Of a DNA stretch of 44,767 bases, positions 8,840 through 17,061 are shown piece by piece. Each line of letters opens with the position of its first letter. Position 1 is the stretch's first letter. The notes under the pieces are model-generated. The model searched no databases. It saw nothing but the letters and a program-made list of their open reading frames with translations, and had not been told where the DNA came from. The stretch is taken from positions 1 through 44,767 of the forward strand of contig JALNYZ010000032.1 of assembly GCA_023229575.1 (NCBI GenBank), in the 5' to 3' direction. The position numbers were made by a program, and so were the translations under genes. This DNA comes from Prolixibacteraceae bacterium (lineage in GTDB: Bacteria; Bacteroidota; Bacteroidia; Bacteroidales; Prolixibacteraceae).

Positions 8840-9955
8840 CTATGCTTTTAAGAAGATCTTTCTGTCGTACATGAATTTTAGCAGTACCAGGGAAAGTCCC
8901 AGTGAAACAATGTTAGCCAACAGATAAGCCCATTGCTCTCCTGCAATAATGGCGAGGTCTCCGCCAACCAGTTTTTTTGAAATTCCGCCGAAGTCGATCA
9001 GGTTTCTTAACATGTAAATGGTAATGGGATTAACGCCAATCCAGACGAAGATGGATGTCCATGTTTTATAGCCCTTCACATCGATCAGGTAGTAAAAGAT
9101 TCCCATTAGCATCAGGCTGTATCCACCAGCCACCAAGACATAAGTTGAAGTCCATACTTTTTTGATAATGGGAAACTGAATGCCCCAAAGATAACCGATA
9201 ACCAACATTACCAATCCTCCTCCAATTAGGCAGATAAGTCTTTTTTTGTCGTCCAGTTTCTTGCTTTGCAATACCCGAGCGGCAAAAACACCAAGCATAC
9301 AGGAGACCGTGGCCGGAAGGGTACTTAGGATTCCAAGAATGTCCCATAAGCCACCGGGTCCATTTTTCTTACCGGGAAGAAAGAGTGAGTCAATATATTG
9401 TGCCCAGTTGGATTGTTGGGTTAAAGCAACAACTCCGGTATTCGGTAGCGGGATGAAACTGAACAGAATCCAGTATCCTATAAGAATCGATGCGGAGATG
9501 ATAATCATTCCGCGAAGCTCAAAATGTATGAAGAGGATTCCAGTGAAAAGATAGGTAAGGGCCAGTCGCTGTAGAACTCCCAGGATACGAATCTCTGGCC
9601 AGACATTGGACAAACCACCATAATAGATAACCCCTAGTATGAACAGTACTGTAAATCTTTTGATCAGCTTTTTGTAAGCTGCAGCCTTACCATCTTTTTG
9701 CAATATTTTCTTCAGTGAAAAGAGAACAGACATTCCCAAAACAAATTCAAAGAGGGGGAAGATCAGGTCATAAAAAGTAAACCCTATCCACTCGGTGTGA
9801 TCCAATTGAGGAAGAAGAAGATCCTGCACACCAGTTCCAAATAGTTTTACGATGGCAAGGACGAGTCCCGTGCCACCAATAAGCCAAAACATGTCGAAAC
9901 CGCGTAACGCATCGACAGATAGAATTCTTTTATCTATTGATTTGGTCGTTTCCAT
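8840..9955 (-). CDS. DUF5009 / NagX-like membrane acyltransferase
   Basis: The 371-residue product starts with RILSVDALRGFDMFWLIGG, the signature of the DUF5009 group of multi-pass membrane proteins related to heparan-alpha-glucosaminide N-acetyltransferase and bacterial NagX. About ten hydrophobic segments are visible (for example LFILGVIYYGGL, MIIISASILIGYWILF, AYLLANIVSLGLSLVLLKFM). Family members are thought to acetylate amino sugars or move acyl groups across the inner membrane. It lies directly upstream of the GH92 gene in the same direction, which suggests a shared role in glycan use. The substrate is not known. Confidence 0.85.
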   Translation of the reverse strand: METTKSIDKRILSVDALRGFDMFWLIGGTGLVLAIVKLFGTGVQDLLLPQLDHTEWIGFTFYDLIFPLFEFVLGMSVLFSLKKILQKDGKAAAYKKLIKRFTVLFILGVIYYGGLSNVWPEIRILGVLQRLALTYLFTGILFIHFELRGMIIISASILIGYWILFSFIPLPNTGVVALTQQSNWAQYIDSLFLPGKKNGPGGLWDILGILSTLPATVSCMLGVFAARVLQSKKLDDKKRLICLIGGGLVMLVIGYLWGIQFPIIKKVWTSTYVLVAGGYSLMLMGIFYYLIDVKGYKTWTSIFVWIGVNPITIYMLRNLIDFGGISKKLVGGDLAIIAGEQWAYLLANIVSLGLSLVLLKFMYDRKIFLKA

Positions 9956-10276
9956 GATTCTTTAATAGTTGTAGTGATGTACAAATATAGGAAAAAGTGG
10001 AAGATAAGAAGGGAAATGGCTGTTTGGATCAATGAAGCCACTTAGCGAGCTTTGGCTGTTGCCTCCGCTCGATCTAAGTACCTCATTAAATAGGGATCAA
10101 GTAATCTCCTAAAGTTGGGTGGTTTGGTAAAGCAGAAAGTAACCTGATGAAAACGTCAAAATCAACAGGCATACGGTCACAATAGTATAAATTATCCAAG
10201 AACAGAAAATTAATTTTGAGCCAATGGAGTCGTTGAATAAAGGAAAGGGACATTTTGCTTATTGAACGGTAGTTTC
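9956..10276. other. Intergenic stretch without a convincing gene
   Basis: This 321-base gap separates the kinase gene from the DUF5009 gene. Close to the DUF5009 start the reverse strand has TATATTTG (9982-9989), an exact TAnnTTTG box 27 bases before that start, so a promoter is likely there. A 64-codon frame (10086-10280, TTG start) exists but has no recognisable features. I see no RNA gene or repeat in the rest. Confidence 0.5.
9982..9989 (-). promoter_or_regulatory. Putative -7 box for the DUF5009-GH92 pair
   Basis: The reverse strand reads TATATTTG, an exact TAnnTTTG match, 27 bases upstream of the DUF5009 start. No comparable box is seen in front of the GH92 gene, which supports transcription of both genes from here. 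Confidence 0.5.
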
Positions 10277-13200
10277 TCAAGAACGAATTTCTGATTTTCC
10301 ATTGAGCAGAGGTACGATAATATCTACAATTGTTCCGGGAATTTGAGATCCTGGCGATCTTTCCCTGTAATTGACACTCGTTTCTACCCCATATTTTTGG
10401 CTAAGAAGTGCCAACCTTTTCCGGGTAATGGTCATGCCTAAATGCAAATGTTTATCGCTTTGTGAAACATATTTTTCGGTATTTTGGATGCCGATTCCAG
10501 AGTCTTCAACGGTTATTTGAAGCGATTTTTCATCCAATAACCTGAATTTGATACCAATGAACCCATTCACTTCAAGGTTTGCAATCCCATGCCAGATCGA
10601 GTTTTCGACAAAAGGTTGAATGATCATGGAAGGGATTAAAACATCATCCAACTCAACAGCCTCATCAAGCTCAATGGAATATGTAAATTTATTCTCCATC
10701 CGTAATCTCTCGAGATCAAGGTAGTTTCTTAAGCGATCCACCTCCTCTTCGAGATCGACTGTTGAGGTATTTATTGCATTCAGATTTTGTCTGATTAATC
10801 GCGCAAATTGGGAGAGGTAAATGCCTGCTTCATTGGCCTTGTTGTGGAGAAGATAGTTTTGAATTGAGCCCAGGGAATTAAAAATAAAATGAGGGTTCAT
10901 CATGGACTGAAGTGACTTTTGCTCCAACAAGATCATCTGATGTTCCATCTGGCGTCTACGCAGTTCCAGGTTTTTTCTTCTCAGGACGATAAGGAAGGCA
11001 ATCCCGGTGAGAAATATTATGATAATAAAATAAAACAATGGATGTTGCCAAATGGTTGCCCTGACCCCTATCTCAAATTTGATGGGCCCACTCCATGCAG
11101 AGGCAGGTTTTCTGGCACGAAGGAGAAAGGAGTAATTCCCTCGGGGAAGATTTTGCAGAACGACATTATTCCCCTTTACATAGGTCCAGTCGGCATCGGA
11201 TCCATCCAATCTATAAGAATAGATATTGGGACTAACTGAATAATTGATGGAACTGAAAGATATGTTTACCCGTTGACCGCTTACAGACGAAATAGCTCCT
11301 TTGATTACCTGATTCTCCTGTTCGTTTACCTGAATGGATTGGAAATAGGGAATTGGTGCGTGAACGGTGCTATTGGTAAGGTCAGAATAGGGCAATGAAG
11401 TCAAACCGTCATCGCTGGCAATGTATAGTCTCTGGTTGTTGAATAAGATCCCATGTATTGAATTAAAGTTGATATCAATCAGATTCAGGAGAATTGGCTC
11501 CTTTTTAAGGATATTTAAAGGGTTTTTACATACATATATGTTTCTGGAAGTAGCAATAAATAAAGTAGAATCTTGATAGGCAAGATGTTTGATTTGCATG
11601 TTAATTGGCTGGTCAAATGCCGCAGAAAGATTATTCAATTGTTTGTTGGAATAAATGAATAGACTGTCTCCTTCTATGTTAAATAATTCTGTCTTATTGT
11701 TTAAATTCAGGTGATCCGAGATCACTTTGTTGTTGAAGTAAGATAGTTCCGAATACTCTTTTTTTGCTGAGAATTGCAAGATGTAATTTTTTTTTGCGTT
11801 GACAATTAATTCATTATTTGTATTAAAATAGATATTGTTAATTCGTTCCCCAATTCTTAAATACCTCATCTTTTTAAAAAACTGAACTGTGGAAATTTGA
11901 AAGACATAGTTTTGATTGTGTAAATTGATTGAATCATTTCTAATGTTATAGGTAAAATTCTGTAAAACAATCGGAGACTGACTTACTTTCTCAGCGATGA
12001 TATTATTGCCCGCTTGATTGAAATGGATACCTTCCAGGGCAAATGGTCTCTTCCGGGTCTCACCTATCAATAAAGTGTGATCGTTCACTTGTAATATCTG
12101 GTTGAAAGATTTTTCGGTTTTCTGAAAATCCAATTTGAACAAAGTGTTGTCTTTCAAAAGGTAAACCGATTTTCCATTCGTACACCAAATTGAGGTGCTA
12201 TTGTGTTGAGTAAGCGCGAAAATTCCGGAACTCTCGAAAACGTTGCGCGGCAAGTGCTCATGATGGTCGAAAAATGGGCTGATTTTGTATACTCCCTCCT
12301 TCGTCGAGCTGATCCATATATTTTTTTCATGATCCTGAATGATCGATTTTGCATCATTGATTTCGAAATGATAGACAATTTTTCCCTCTTTGAAGCAATA
12401 TACCCCTTTATCATAGGTGGAAATCCATAAGATGCCATTCTCGTCTTCAAGAATGGATGAAATAAATTCAGACCCGGTATTGTCAATAGGTGCTATTTTA
12501 TCAAAAGTAATTTCGTCATTAAATTTCTTTACCTCAAATTTTGACATATTTTCTTCCCTAACCAGAATGTATTTGCTTTTAGGCGAGGAAATAACGACCT
12601 CTTTGAATCTGAAAGAATTGTCTAATTCAACTGGTCTTTTTGATAGTTGTTTGGTCGTATAACATCCGGCCGGTGTCCAAAAAATAAATTCCCCATTTGC
12701 ATTTTTTTTCATATAGAGAATGGACATAGCCTCTAATGTATGTGGTTTAATATTGTTTTTAAAAGGGGTTGTCGGCAATCTGTACCTGACAATATGATTT
12801 TTGGGATCCAACGTATGAATTAGCCGTTGTGAATTACCATAGAAGTATAGGGTATGATTCTCATCTTCATAAAGTTGATGAAAATAATCCGGACCTTTCA
12901 AGGAGTCAAGAAGTGGGGTGTTTTTTCCGTTGTGAATGAAATTGTCGGAATAGAAATTGAGGGAAGCATTGAAATGGAAAAACCAAATTCTGCCGAAAGA
13001 GTCTTCGTGGATATCAATTACATCGTTGCTGCTCAGCCCGTCTTGTTTCCGGTAATAGGTAAATTTTGAACCGTCATACCTTGCTACACCGGCATCGGTT
13101 GCAAACCAGATAAATTTTTTACTATCCTGAATAATCTTGTATACCCCATTTGAAGGGAGGCCTTCAGAGGTGGTAAGGTGTTGCACAAGAGGGCTTTGAG

Positions 13201-13309
13201 CCAATGTATCTGTAAGGGCAAAAAGAAGCAAAATCAGGAATGACAGTAATTTCCCTTTCAAGTTAGTCCAGTGATTTGGTGAAATGTTTGATGGCATCCC
13301 TGAAGTCAT
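10277..13309 (-). CDS. LytS-type sensor histidine kinase with periplasmic propeller and Y_Y_Y domain
   Basis: A membrane sensor kinase of about 1010 residues. An N-terminal signal segment (KLLSFLILLLFALTDTLAQ) is followed by two-component-regulator propeller blades (LTTSEGLPSNGVYKIIQD, ILEDENGILWISTYDKGVY), a Y_Y_Y domain (IYSYRLDGSDADWTYV), one membrane helix near 755-775 and a short coiled linker. The cytoplasmic His_kinase core has the phosphoacceptor in NPHFIFNSLGSIQNYL (H807), and an ATPase domain with PSMIIQPFVENSIWHG and VEDSGIGI follows. The partner LytTR regulator is directly upstream. The ATG at 13309 overlaps that gene by 47 bases; an in-frame TTG at 13261, just after the regulator stop, would give a more typical signal peptide and may be the true start. 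The ligand is unknown; the nearby GH92 gene makes a glycan plausible. Confidence 0.9.
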   Translation of the reverse strand: MTSGMPSNISPNHWTNLKGKLLSFLILLLFALTDTLAQSPLVQHLTTSEGLPSNGVYKIIQDSKKFIWFATDAGVARYDGSKFTYYRKQDGLSSNDVIDIHEDSFGRIWFFHFNASLNFYSDNFIHNGKNTPLLDSLKGPDYFHQLYEDENHTLYFYGNSQRLIHTLDPKNHIVRYRLPTTPFKNNIKPHTLEAMSILYMKKNANGEFIFWTPAGCYTTKQLSKRPVELDNSFRFKEVVISSPKSKYILVREENMSKFEVKKFNDEITFDKIAPIDNTGSEFISSILEDENGILWISTYDKGVYCFKEGKIVYHFEINDAKSIIQDHEKNIWISSTKEGVYKISPFFDHHEHLPRNVFESSGIFALTQHNSTSIWCTNGKSVYLLKDNTLFKLDFQKTEKSFNQILQVNDHTLLIGETRKRPFALEGIHFNQAGNNIIAEKVSQSPIVLQNFTYNIRNDSINLHNQNYVFQISTVQFFKKMRYLRIGERINNIYFNTNNELIVNAKKNYILQFSAKKEYSELSYFNNKVISDHLNLNNKTELFNIEGDSLFIYSNKQLNNLSAAFDQPINMQIKHLAYQDSTLFIATSRNIYVCKNPLNILKKEPILLNLIDINFNSIHGILFNNQRLYIASDDGLTSLPYSDLTNSTVHAPIPYFQSIQVNEQENQVIKGAISSVSGQRVNISFSSINYSVSPNIYSYRLDGSDADWTYVKGNNVVLQNLPRGNYSFLLRARKPASAWSGPIKFEIGVRATIWQHPLFYFIIIIFLTGIAFLIVLRRKNLELRRRQMEHQMILLEQKSLQSMMNPHFIFNSLGSIQNYLLHNKANEAGIYLSQFARLIRQNLNAINTSTVDLEEEVDRLRNYLDLERLRMENKFTYSIELDEAVELDDVLIPSMIIQPFVENSIWHGIANLEVNGFIGIKFRLLDEKSLQITVEDSGIGIQNTEKYVSQSDKHLHLGMTITRKRLALLSQKYGVETSVNYRERSPGSQIPGTIVDIIVPLLNGKSEIRS

Positions 13310-14057
13310 TTAGTCTTCTGCGGGAAATGCTCAGGGTTGAACCATCATTCAAAGTAACAAAATTACCCTGATAACTGGAATACGCTTTCAGGTAATTTAG
13401 GTTGATAATGATGGATTTATGAATGCGGAAGAATTCAGGCTGGTCAAGAATCTTTTCAAAGTCGCCCATTGTTCGGGTTGCTACAATTTTCTTTAATCCG
13501 GATAGGTGTATAATGGTATAGTTGCTGTCAGCTTCCAGGTAAACGATGTCCGAAGTATTGACAATCTGAAATCCAAATTGCTCGGAGACGGTGATCCTGG
13601 TAAGATATTTGGATTCATGGTTGATATTATCGCTAAGGTTTTTCAGTGAATCCTCATAGGTTTGCTTTTCTTTTTCACGACTTTGGAGCATTTCGTAATG
13701 CTGCACTGCCTTGGAAACAGCTTCTACCAGATCTATGGGCGTAATGGGTTTTAACAGATAATCGATGGCACTGGCTTTGAGTGCACGCAACGCATAATCT
13801 TCGAATGCAGTAACAAAAATAATGCAGTAATTTTCTTTGGGAATCGTGGTGAGAAAAGTAAATCCGTCCTCCTTCGGCATGGAAATATCCAGAAAAATAA
13901 AATCGATAGCATGTGTTTTAAGGAGTTCACGTGCCTCTGCAGCAGAAGAGGCCGATGCAACAACATCCACCTCATGACAATACTGGAATAGTAACAGTTC
14001 AAGTACCTCACGAACATTTTTTTCGTCATCCACGACGATGGCGCGATATTTTTTCAT
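13263..14057 (-). CDS. LytTR-family response regulator
   Basis: A 264-residue cytoplasmic regulator. The N-terminal receiver domain has the acidic pair D10-D11, the phosphoacceptor D57 in FLDISMPKEDGF, and the conserved T and K (IIFVTAFEDYAL, YLLKPI). After a coiled linker comes a LytTR DNA-binding domain (SDIVYLEADSNYTIIHLSG, FFRIHKSIIINLNYLKAY). It is the first gene of a two-gene unit with the LytS-type kinase, whose frame overlaps its 3' end. An exact TAnnTTTG box on the reverse strand (14161-14168) lies about 100 bases upstream. Targets cannot be read from sequence. Confidence 0.93.
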   Translation of the reverse strand: MKKYRAIVVDDEKNVREVLELLLFQYCHEVDVVASASSAAEARELLKTHAIDFIFLDISMPKEDGFTFLTTIPKENYCIIFVTAFEDYALRALKASAIDYLLKPITPIDLVEAVSKAVQHYEMLQSREKEKQTYEDSLKNLSDNINHESKYLTRITVSEQFGFQIVNTSDIVYLEADSNYTIIHLSGLKKIVATRTMGDFEKILDQPEFFRIHKSIIINLNYLKAYSSYQGNFVTLNDGSTLSISRRRLNDFRDAIKHFTKSLD

Positions 14058-14160
14058 TTGAAAAAACTGTATTCTTCATTTGCCTGCCGAAACACTTTTT
14101 CGATGTCGGCTGGGGGATTTATTTGTGTTTGAAAAATAATTCTTGGTCGGTTTCTAAATT

Positions 14161-14168
14161 CAAATATA
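14161..14168 (-). promoter_or_regulatory. Putative -7 box for the LytTR regulator and kinase
   Basis: The reverse strand reads TATATTTG, an exact match to TAnnTTTG, in the 163-base gap upstream of the regulator gene. A leader of about 100 bases would follow. No strong upstream box is seen. Confidence 0.4.
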
Positions 14169-14220
14169 CCTCAATAATGGGAAAAAACAGGCAGATTCGA
14201 TAAAAAATTTGGAACATAAT

Positions 14221-15306
14221 TTACCATAGGTATTCAAGCACGGCAGTGACGGGAAAATGATCAGAAAGTCCGACCGGATCGGATTGGTAATGGACTGTAT
14301 TAAATCTTTGACTGTGAAGTATGTAGTCGATTCTAAACAAAGGTAAAAATGCGGTATAAGTGTTGGAAATACCAAATCCGGCTTCCTGGAACGCGTCTTT
14401 CAAATGTTTGTCCAGTACATGATAGGTGTAAGAGAGTGGTGTGTCATTAAAATCACCGGTAACAATCACCGGATAAGGGCAATTTCCAATGTGGGCGGCA
14501 ACAGTCCTAGCTTGCCGTGCCCGGAAAGTAAAGGCCAGGATCATCTTCTTGCTGATTAAGCGGGCCTCTTTCAATTGCTGCTCATTGGTTCCGCTTTTTT
14601 CCGGATCGGTCAGGCTGTAATCTTCAGGTGTAATTTTGTAGGATTGAAAATGACAGTTATATACCCTAATCGTATCACCCGGGCGAACAACAATATCCGA
14701 AAATAGCACCATGTTGGCGCTGCGTTCGAAACGGATTTCGCCAAGCCTGACAATCGGAAATTTGGATAGGGTCATGGGTCCGGCATTGGCCTTCGAATGA
14801 CCCAGATGATAATATTTTATTCCGGGAAGCGCATCCCTTATTGCCTCTGGCGACAGTTTCCCTGATTTAAGGATTCGCGTTTCCTGAAGACAAATGATAT
14901 CGGCATTGACACTTCGAAGGTATTCGATTAGTTTGGGATGATCAGCTTGTTTTCTGGAAAGGTCCTTTGCGAAATAGTGTACATTGAAACTTAAAATCTT
15001 CATACCCCCAACCCCTGTCCCGAAATGAGGGATGGGTTGTATGAAATTGAAAAGATGCTGGTAACCTATCAGGATAATGGAAAGTGAAAGGAGCAGTTTT
15101 CTGGACTTCAGTAAGGCATAGAAACCAATGAACAGAAGATTGATCAAAAGCAAATAGGGAAAGAGAAACCCGAAAAATGCTGCTGGCCAGAAGGTGTCCG
15201 GAGGTATCAAGACAGAGGCATAAACCAACAAAAGCAATCCACCAAAAATAAGGTTCGTGACGAACCCGAATTTCGAAAAGAGATTTTTGACCTTGCTTTT
15301 CTTCAT
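14221..15306 (-). CDS. Membrane-anchored endonuclease/exonuclease/phosphatase family protein
   Basis: The 361-residue protein has two or three hydrophobic segments in its first 90 residues (LIFGGLLLLVYASVLI, LLLINLLFIGFYALL) and then a complete EEP fold. Family landmarks are MKILSFNVHYF, DIICLQETR, IVTGDFNDTP and, at the end, RIDYILHS and GLSDHFPVTAVLEYL. The EEP superfamily covers DNases, phosphodiesterases and lipid or sugar phosphatases, so the substrate is open. Its ATG overlaps the stop of the preceding rhomboid gene by four bases (ATGA), so it is translationally coupled and belongs to the mutL-rhomboid-rhomboid unit. Confidence 0.9.
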   Translation of the reverse strand: MKKSKVKNLFSKFGFVTNLIFGGLLLLVYASVLIPPDTFWPAAFFGFLFPYLLLINLLFIGFYALLKSRKLLLSLSIILIGYQHLFNFIQPIPHFGTGVGGMKILSFNVHYFAKDLSRKQADHPKLIEYLRSVNADIICLQETRILKSGKLSPEAIRDALPGIKYYHLGHSKANAGPMTLSKFPIVRLGEIRFERSANMVLFSDIVVRPGDTIRVYNCHFQSYKITPEDYSLTDPEKSGTNEQQLKEARLISKKMILAFTFRARQARTVAAHIGNCPYPVIVTGDFNDTPLSYTYHVLDKHLKDAFQEAGFGISNTYTAFLPLFRIDYILHSQRFNTVHYQSDPVGLSDHFPVTAVLEYLW

Positions 15307-16184
15307 TTTTTGCCGCTCATTCTGAATAGTTTTTCCTTTTCTTCGGCTGACAGGGCATCATACCCGGAAGTACTAATCTTATCGAGAATCCGGTTGACCT
15401 CTTCCTGTTGCTGTTTTTTACTTCTGTTGTACCCGTATTCCCGGTAGGATCCTGAATTGTATTCGACCGTCAATTTCTTTTTGGGCTTCGACCAGCTGAA
15501 AAGTTTATCAAAAAAACGCTCTGACCGTGTGGAGAGGTCGATACCTGATTTTAAGAGCGACATGTATAAGAATCCCCAGCAGACGCCACCAAGATGGGCA
15601 AAATTACCTCCTGCATTGTCTCCGGTAAGGTTCACAACATAAAATACGACCGAAACAAGGGCAATCCATTTTATTTTGACTGGTCCTATTAATATCAAAT
15701 GAATCACATGATTGGGAACATAAACGGCTGTGGCGACCACAATTGTAATGACAGCAGCAGAGGCGCCAAGGAGTCTGGAGAATTCGACGGCATTCCGGAA
15801 ATAAGGGAAGAAATTGTATGCAGCCATGAAAAAGAGTCCTCCGAGAATTCCACCGAAAATATAAAGGCTTAGTAACTTTCGGGGCTGGTGGTACTCAAGA
15901 AAAATACGCCCAAAGGAGTAGAGCCAAAGCAGATTCATTAGAATATGCAATAACTCGTAATGAAGGAACAAGTAGGTGAAGAGGGTCCAGGGACGGCTCA
16001 GAAATTGCCCGAAAGAGGCAGGCAGGGCCAGCCAATCAATATAGCTAAGATCTTCGTTGCCCCCGAGAACAAGAAATACAGCAGCCAGCCGGACAGCTAT
16101 CCAGATCGCAATGTTGATGTAGATCAACTTAGTGAGATAGGAGCCATGCTGGTAAGAGAGCTTTATTTCGTCGGTAAGCGCCAT
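15303..16184 (-). CDS. Rhomboid family intramembrane serine protease (second copy)
   Basis: A 293-residue multi-pass membrane protein. The rhomboid catalytic serine is in LLGASAAVITI (S142) and the catalytic histidine in GGNFAHLGG (H197). The HYELLHILMNLLWLYSFG segment matches the conserved N-side HxxxNM-like region. The soluble C-terminus (about 215-293) is basic with a Q/E-rich tail. It starts six bases after the first rhomboid gene and overlaps the EEP gene by four bases. It likely cleaves membrane-spanning substrates; none is identified here. Confidence 0.92.
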   Translation of the reverse strand: MALTDEIKLSYQHGSYLTKLIYINIAIWIAVRLAAVFLVLGGNEDLSYIDWLALPASFGQFLSRPWTLFTYLFLHYELLHILMNLLWLYSFGRIFLEYHQPRKLLSLYIFGGILGGLFFMAAYNFFPYFRNAVEFSRLLGASAAVITIVVATAVYVPNHVIHLILIGPVKIKWIALVSVVFYVVNLTGDNAGGNFAHLGGVCWGFLYMSLLKSGIDLSTRSERFFDKLFSWSKPKKKLTVEYNSGSYREYGYNRSKKQQQEEVNRILDKISTSGYDALSAEEKEKLFRMSGKK

Positions 16185-16190
16185 GTCTGA

Positions 16191-17009
16191 TCAATAGAAA
16201 TTCTTTGAACTGGCATTCCAGTAACGCAACAGCAGGTACCCAAAGAGCATTCCGCCAAGATGGGCGAAGTGGGCTACATTGCTGTTGGATTGGGTAAACC
16301 CCAGGTAGAGCTCGATGAGTCCGTAACCCATGACAAAATATTTGGCCTTGATAGGAACCGGGGGGAAAAGGAGCATCAGTTCGGTGTTGGGGAAAAGCAC
16401 GCCGAAAGCAAGCAAAATTCCGAATACAGCGCCCGAAGCCCCGACTGTCGGGATATTGATCTTCTCATTAAAAATTTGCTGCACCATATCGATCCCCTGT
16501 TGTGCATATGCCTGATTACCGGGCGTCTCTGACCATTTGTTGATAAAGTCGTGCACCCATGGGGCCGCCTGTCCACCCAGATTTGCCTTGACAAAGGAGG
16601 AGAGCAGTTCTGGCGAGGGTGTGTTGGCAAAGGCATCCACAGTTTTGGCAATATGCGATAATTCGAGATAATTCACGAACAGGTGAAGCGTGGCTGCACC
16701 CAAACCGGTTACCAGAAAATAGATCAGGAAACGTTTGGGACCCCATACCATCTCGAGCACTTTTCCAAACATGTAGAGCGCAAACATGTTGAAAAACAGG
16801 TGTCCAAAGTTGGCATGCATGAAGAGGTGTGTCACCAGCTGGTAGGGTCTGAAATGTGGAGAGCCCGGAAAGTAAAGACCGAGTTTCTCCGTGAGGTCAA
16901 TTCCTGTTGATTTCAATGCCCAGGTAGCGACCAACATAAGAATATTGATCATAATCAAATTCTTAACTACTGGTGGGATGGAATATGGTGAAGTAGGGCG
17001 ATATTGCAT
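16191..17009 (-). CDS. Rhomboid family intramembrane serine protease (first copy)
   Basis: A 272-residue membrane protease. The motif TVGASGAVFGILLAFG gives the catalytic S192, and HFAHLGGMLFGYLLLRYW gives the catalytic H250; HLFMHANFGHLFFNMFALYMFG matches the conserved loop and second helix. A soluble insert of about 65 residues (roughly 115-185) separates the third helix from the serine-bearing helix. It follows mutL by 52 bases and precedes the second rhomboid gene by six bases in one apparent operon. The insert and catalytic residues differ from the second copy, so the two are paralogues, not a recent duplication. Confidence 0.94.
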   Translation of the reverse strand: MQYRPTSPYSIPPVVKNLIMINILMLVATWALKSTGIDLTEKLGLYFPGSPHFRPYQLVTHLFMHANFGHLFFNMFALYMFGKVLEMVWGPKRFLIYFLVTGLGAATLHLFVNYLELSHIAKTVDAFANTPSPELLSSFVKANLGGQAAPWVHDFINKWSETPGNQAYAQQGIDMVQQIFNEKINIPTVGASGAVFGILLAFGVLFPNTELMLLFPPVPIKAKYFVMGYGLIELYLGFTQSNSNVAHFAHLGGMLFGYLLLRYWNASSKNFY

Positions 17010-17061
17010 GGTAAAATTTTCAAATCATTTTATGCAAAAATAAGGAATCGGACGAGATACG

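Noticed and set aside
10086..10280. 64-codon reverse frame with a TTG start overlapping the kinase stop
   Set aside because: The four-base overlap is attractive, but there is no recognisable domain, the start is weak and the composition looks like non-coding DNA.
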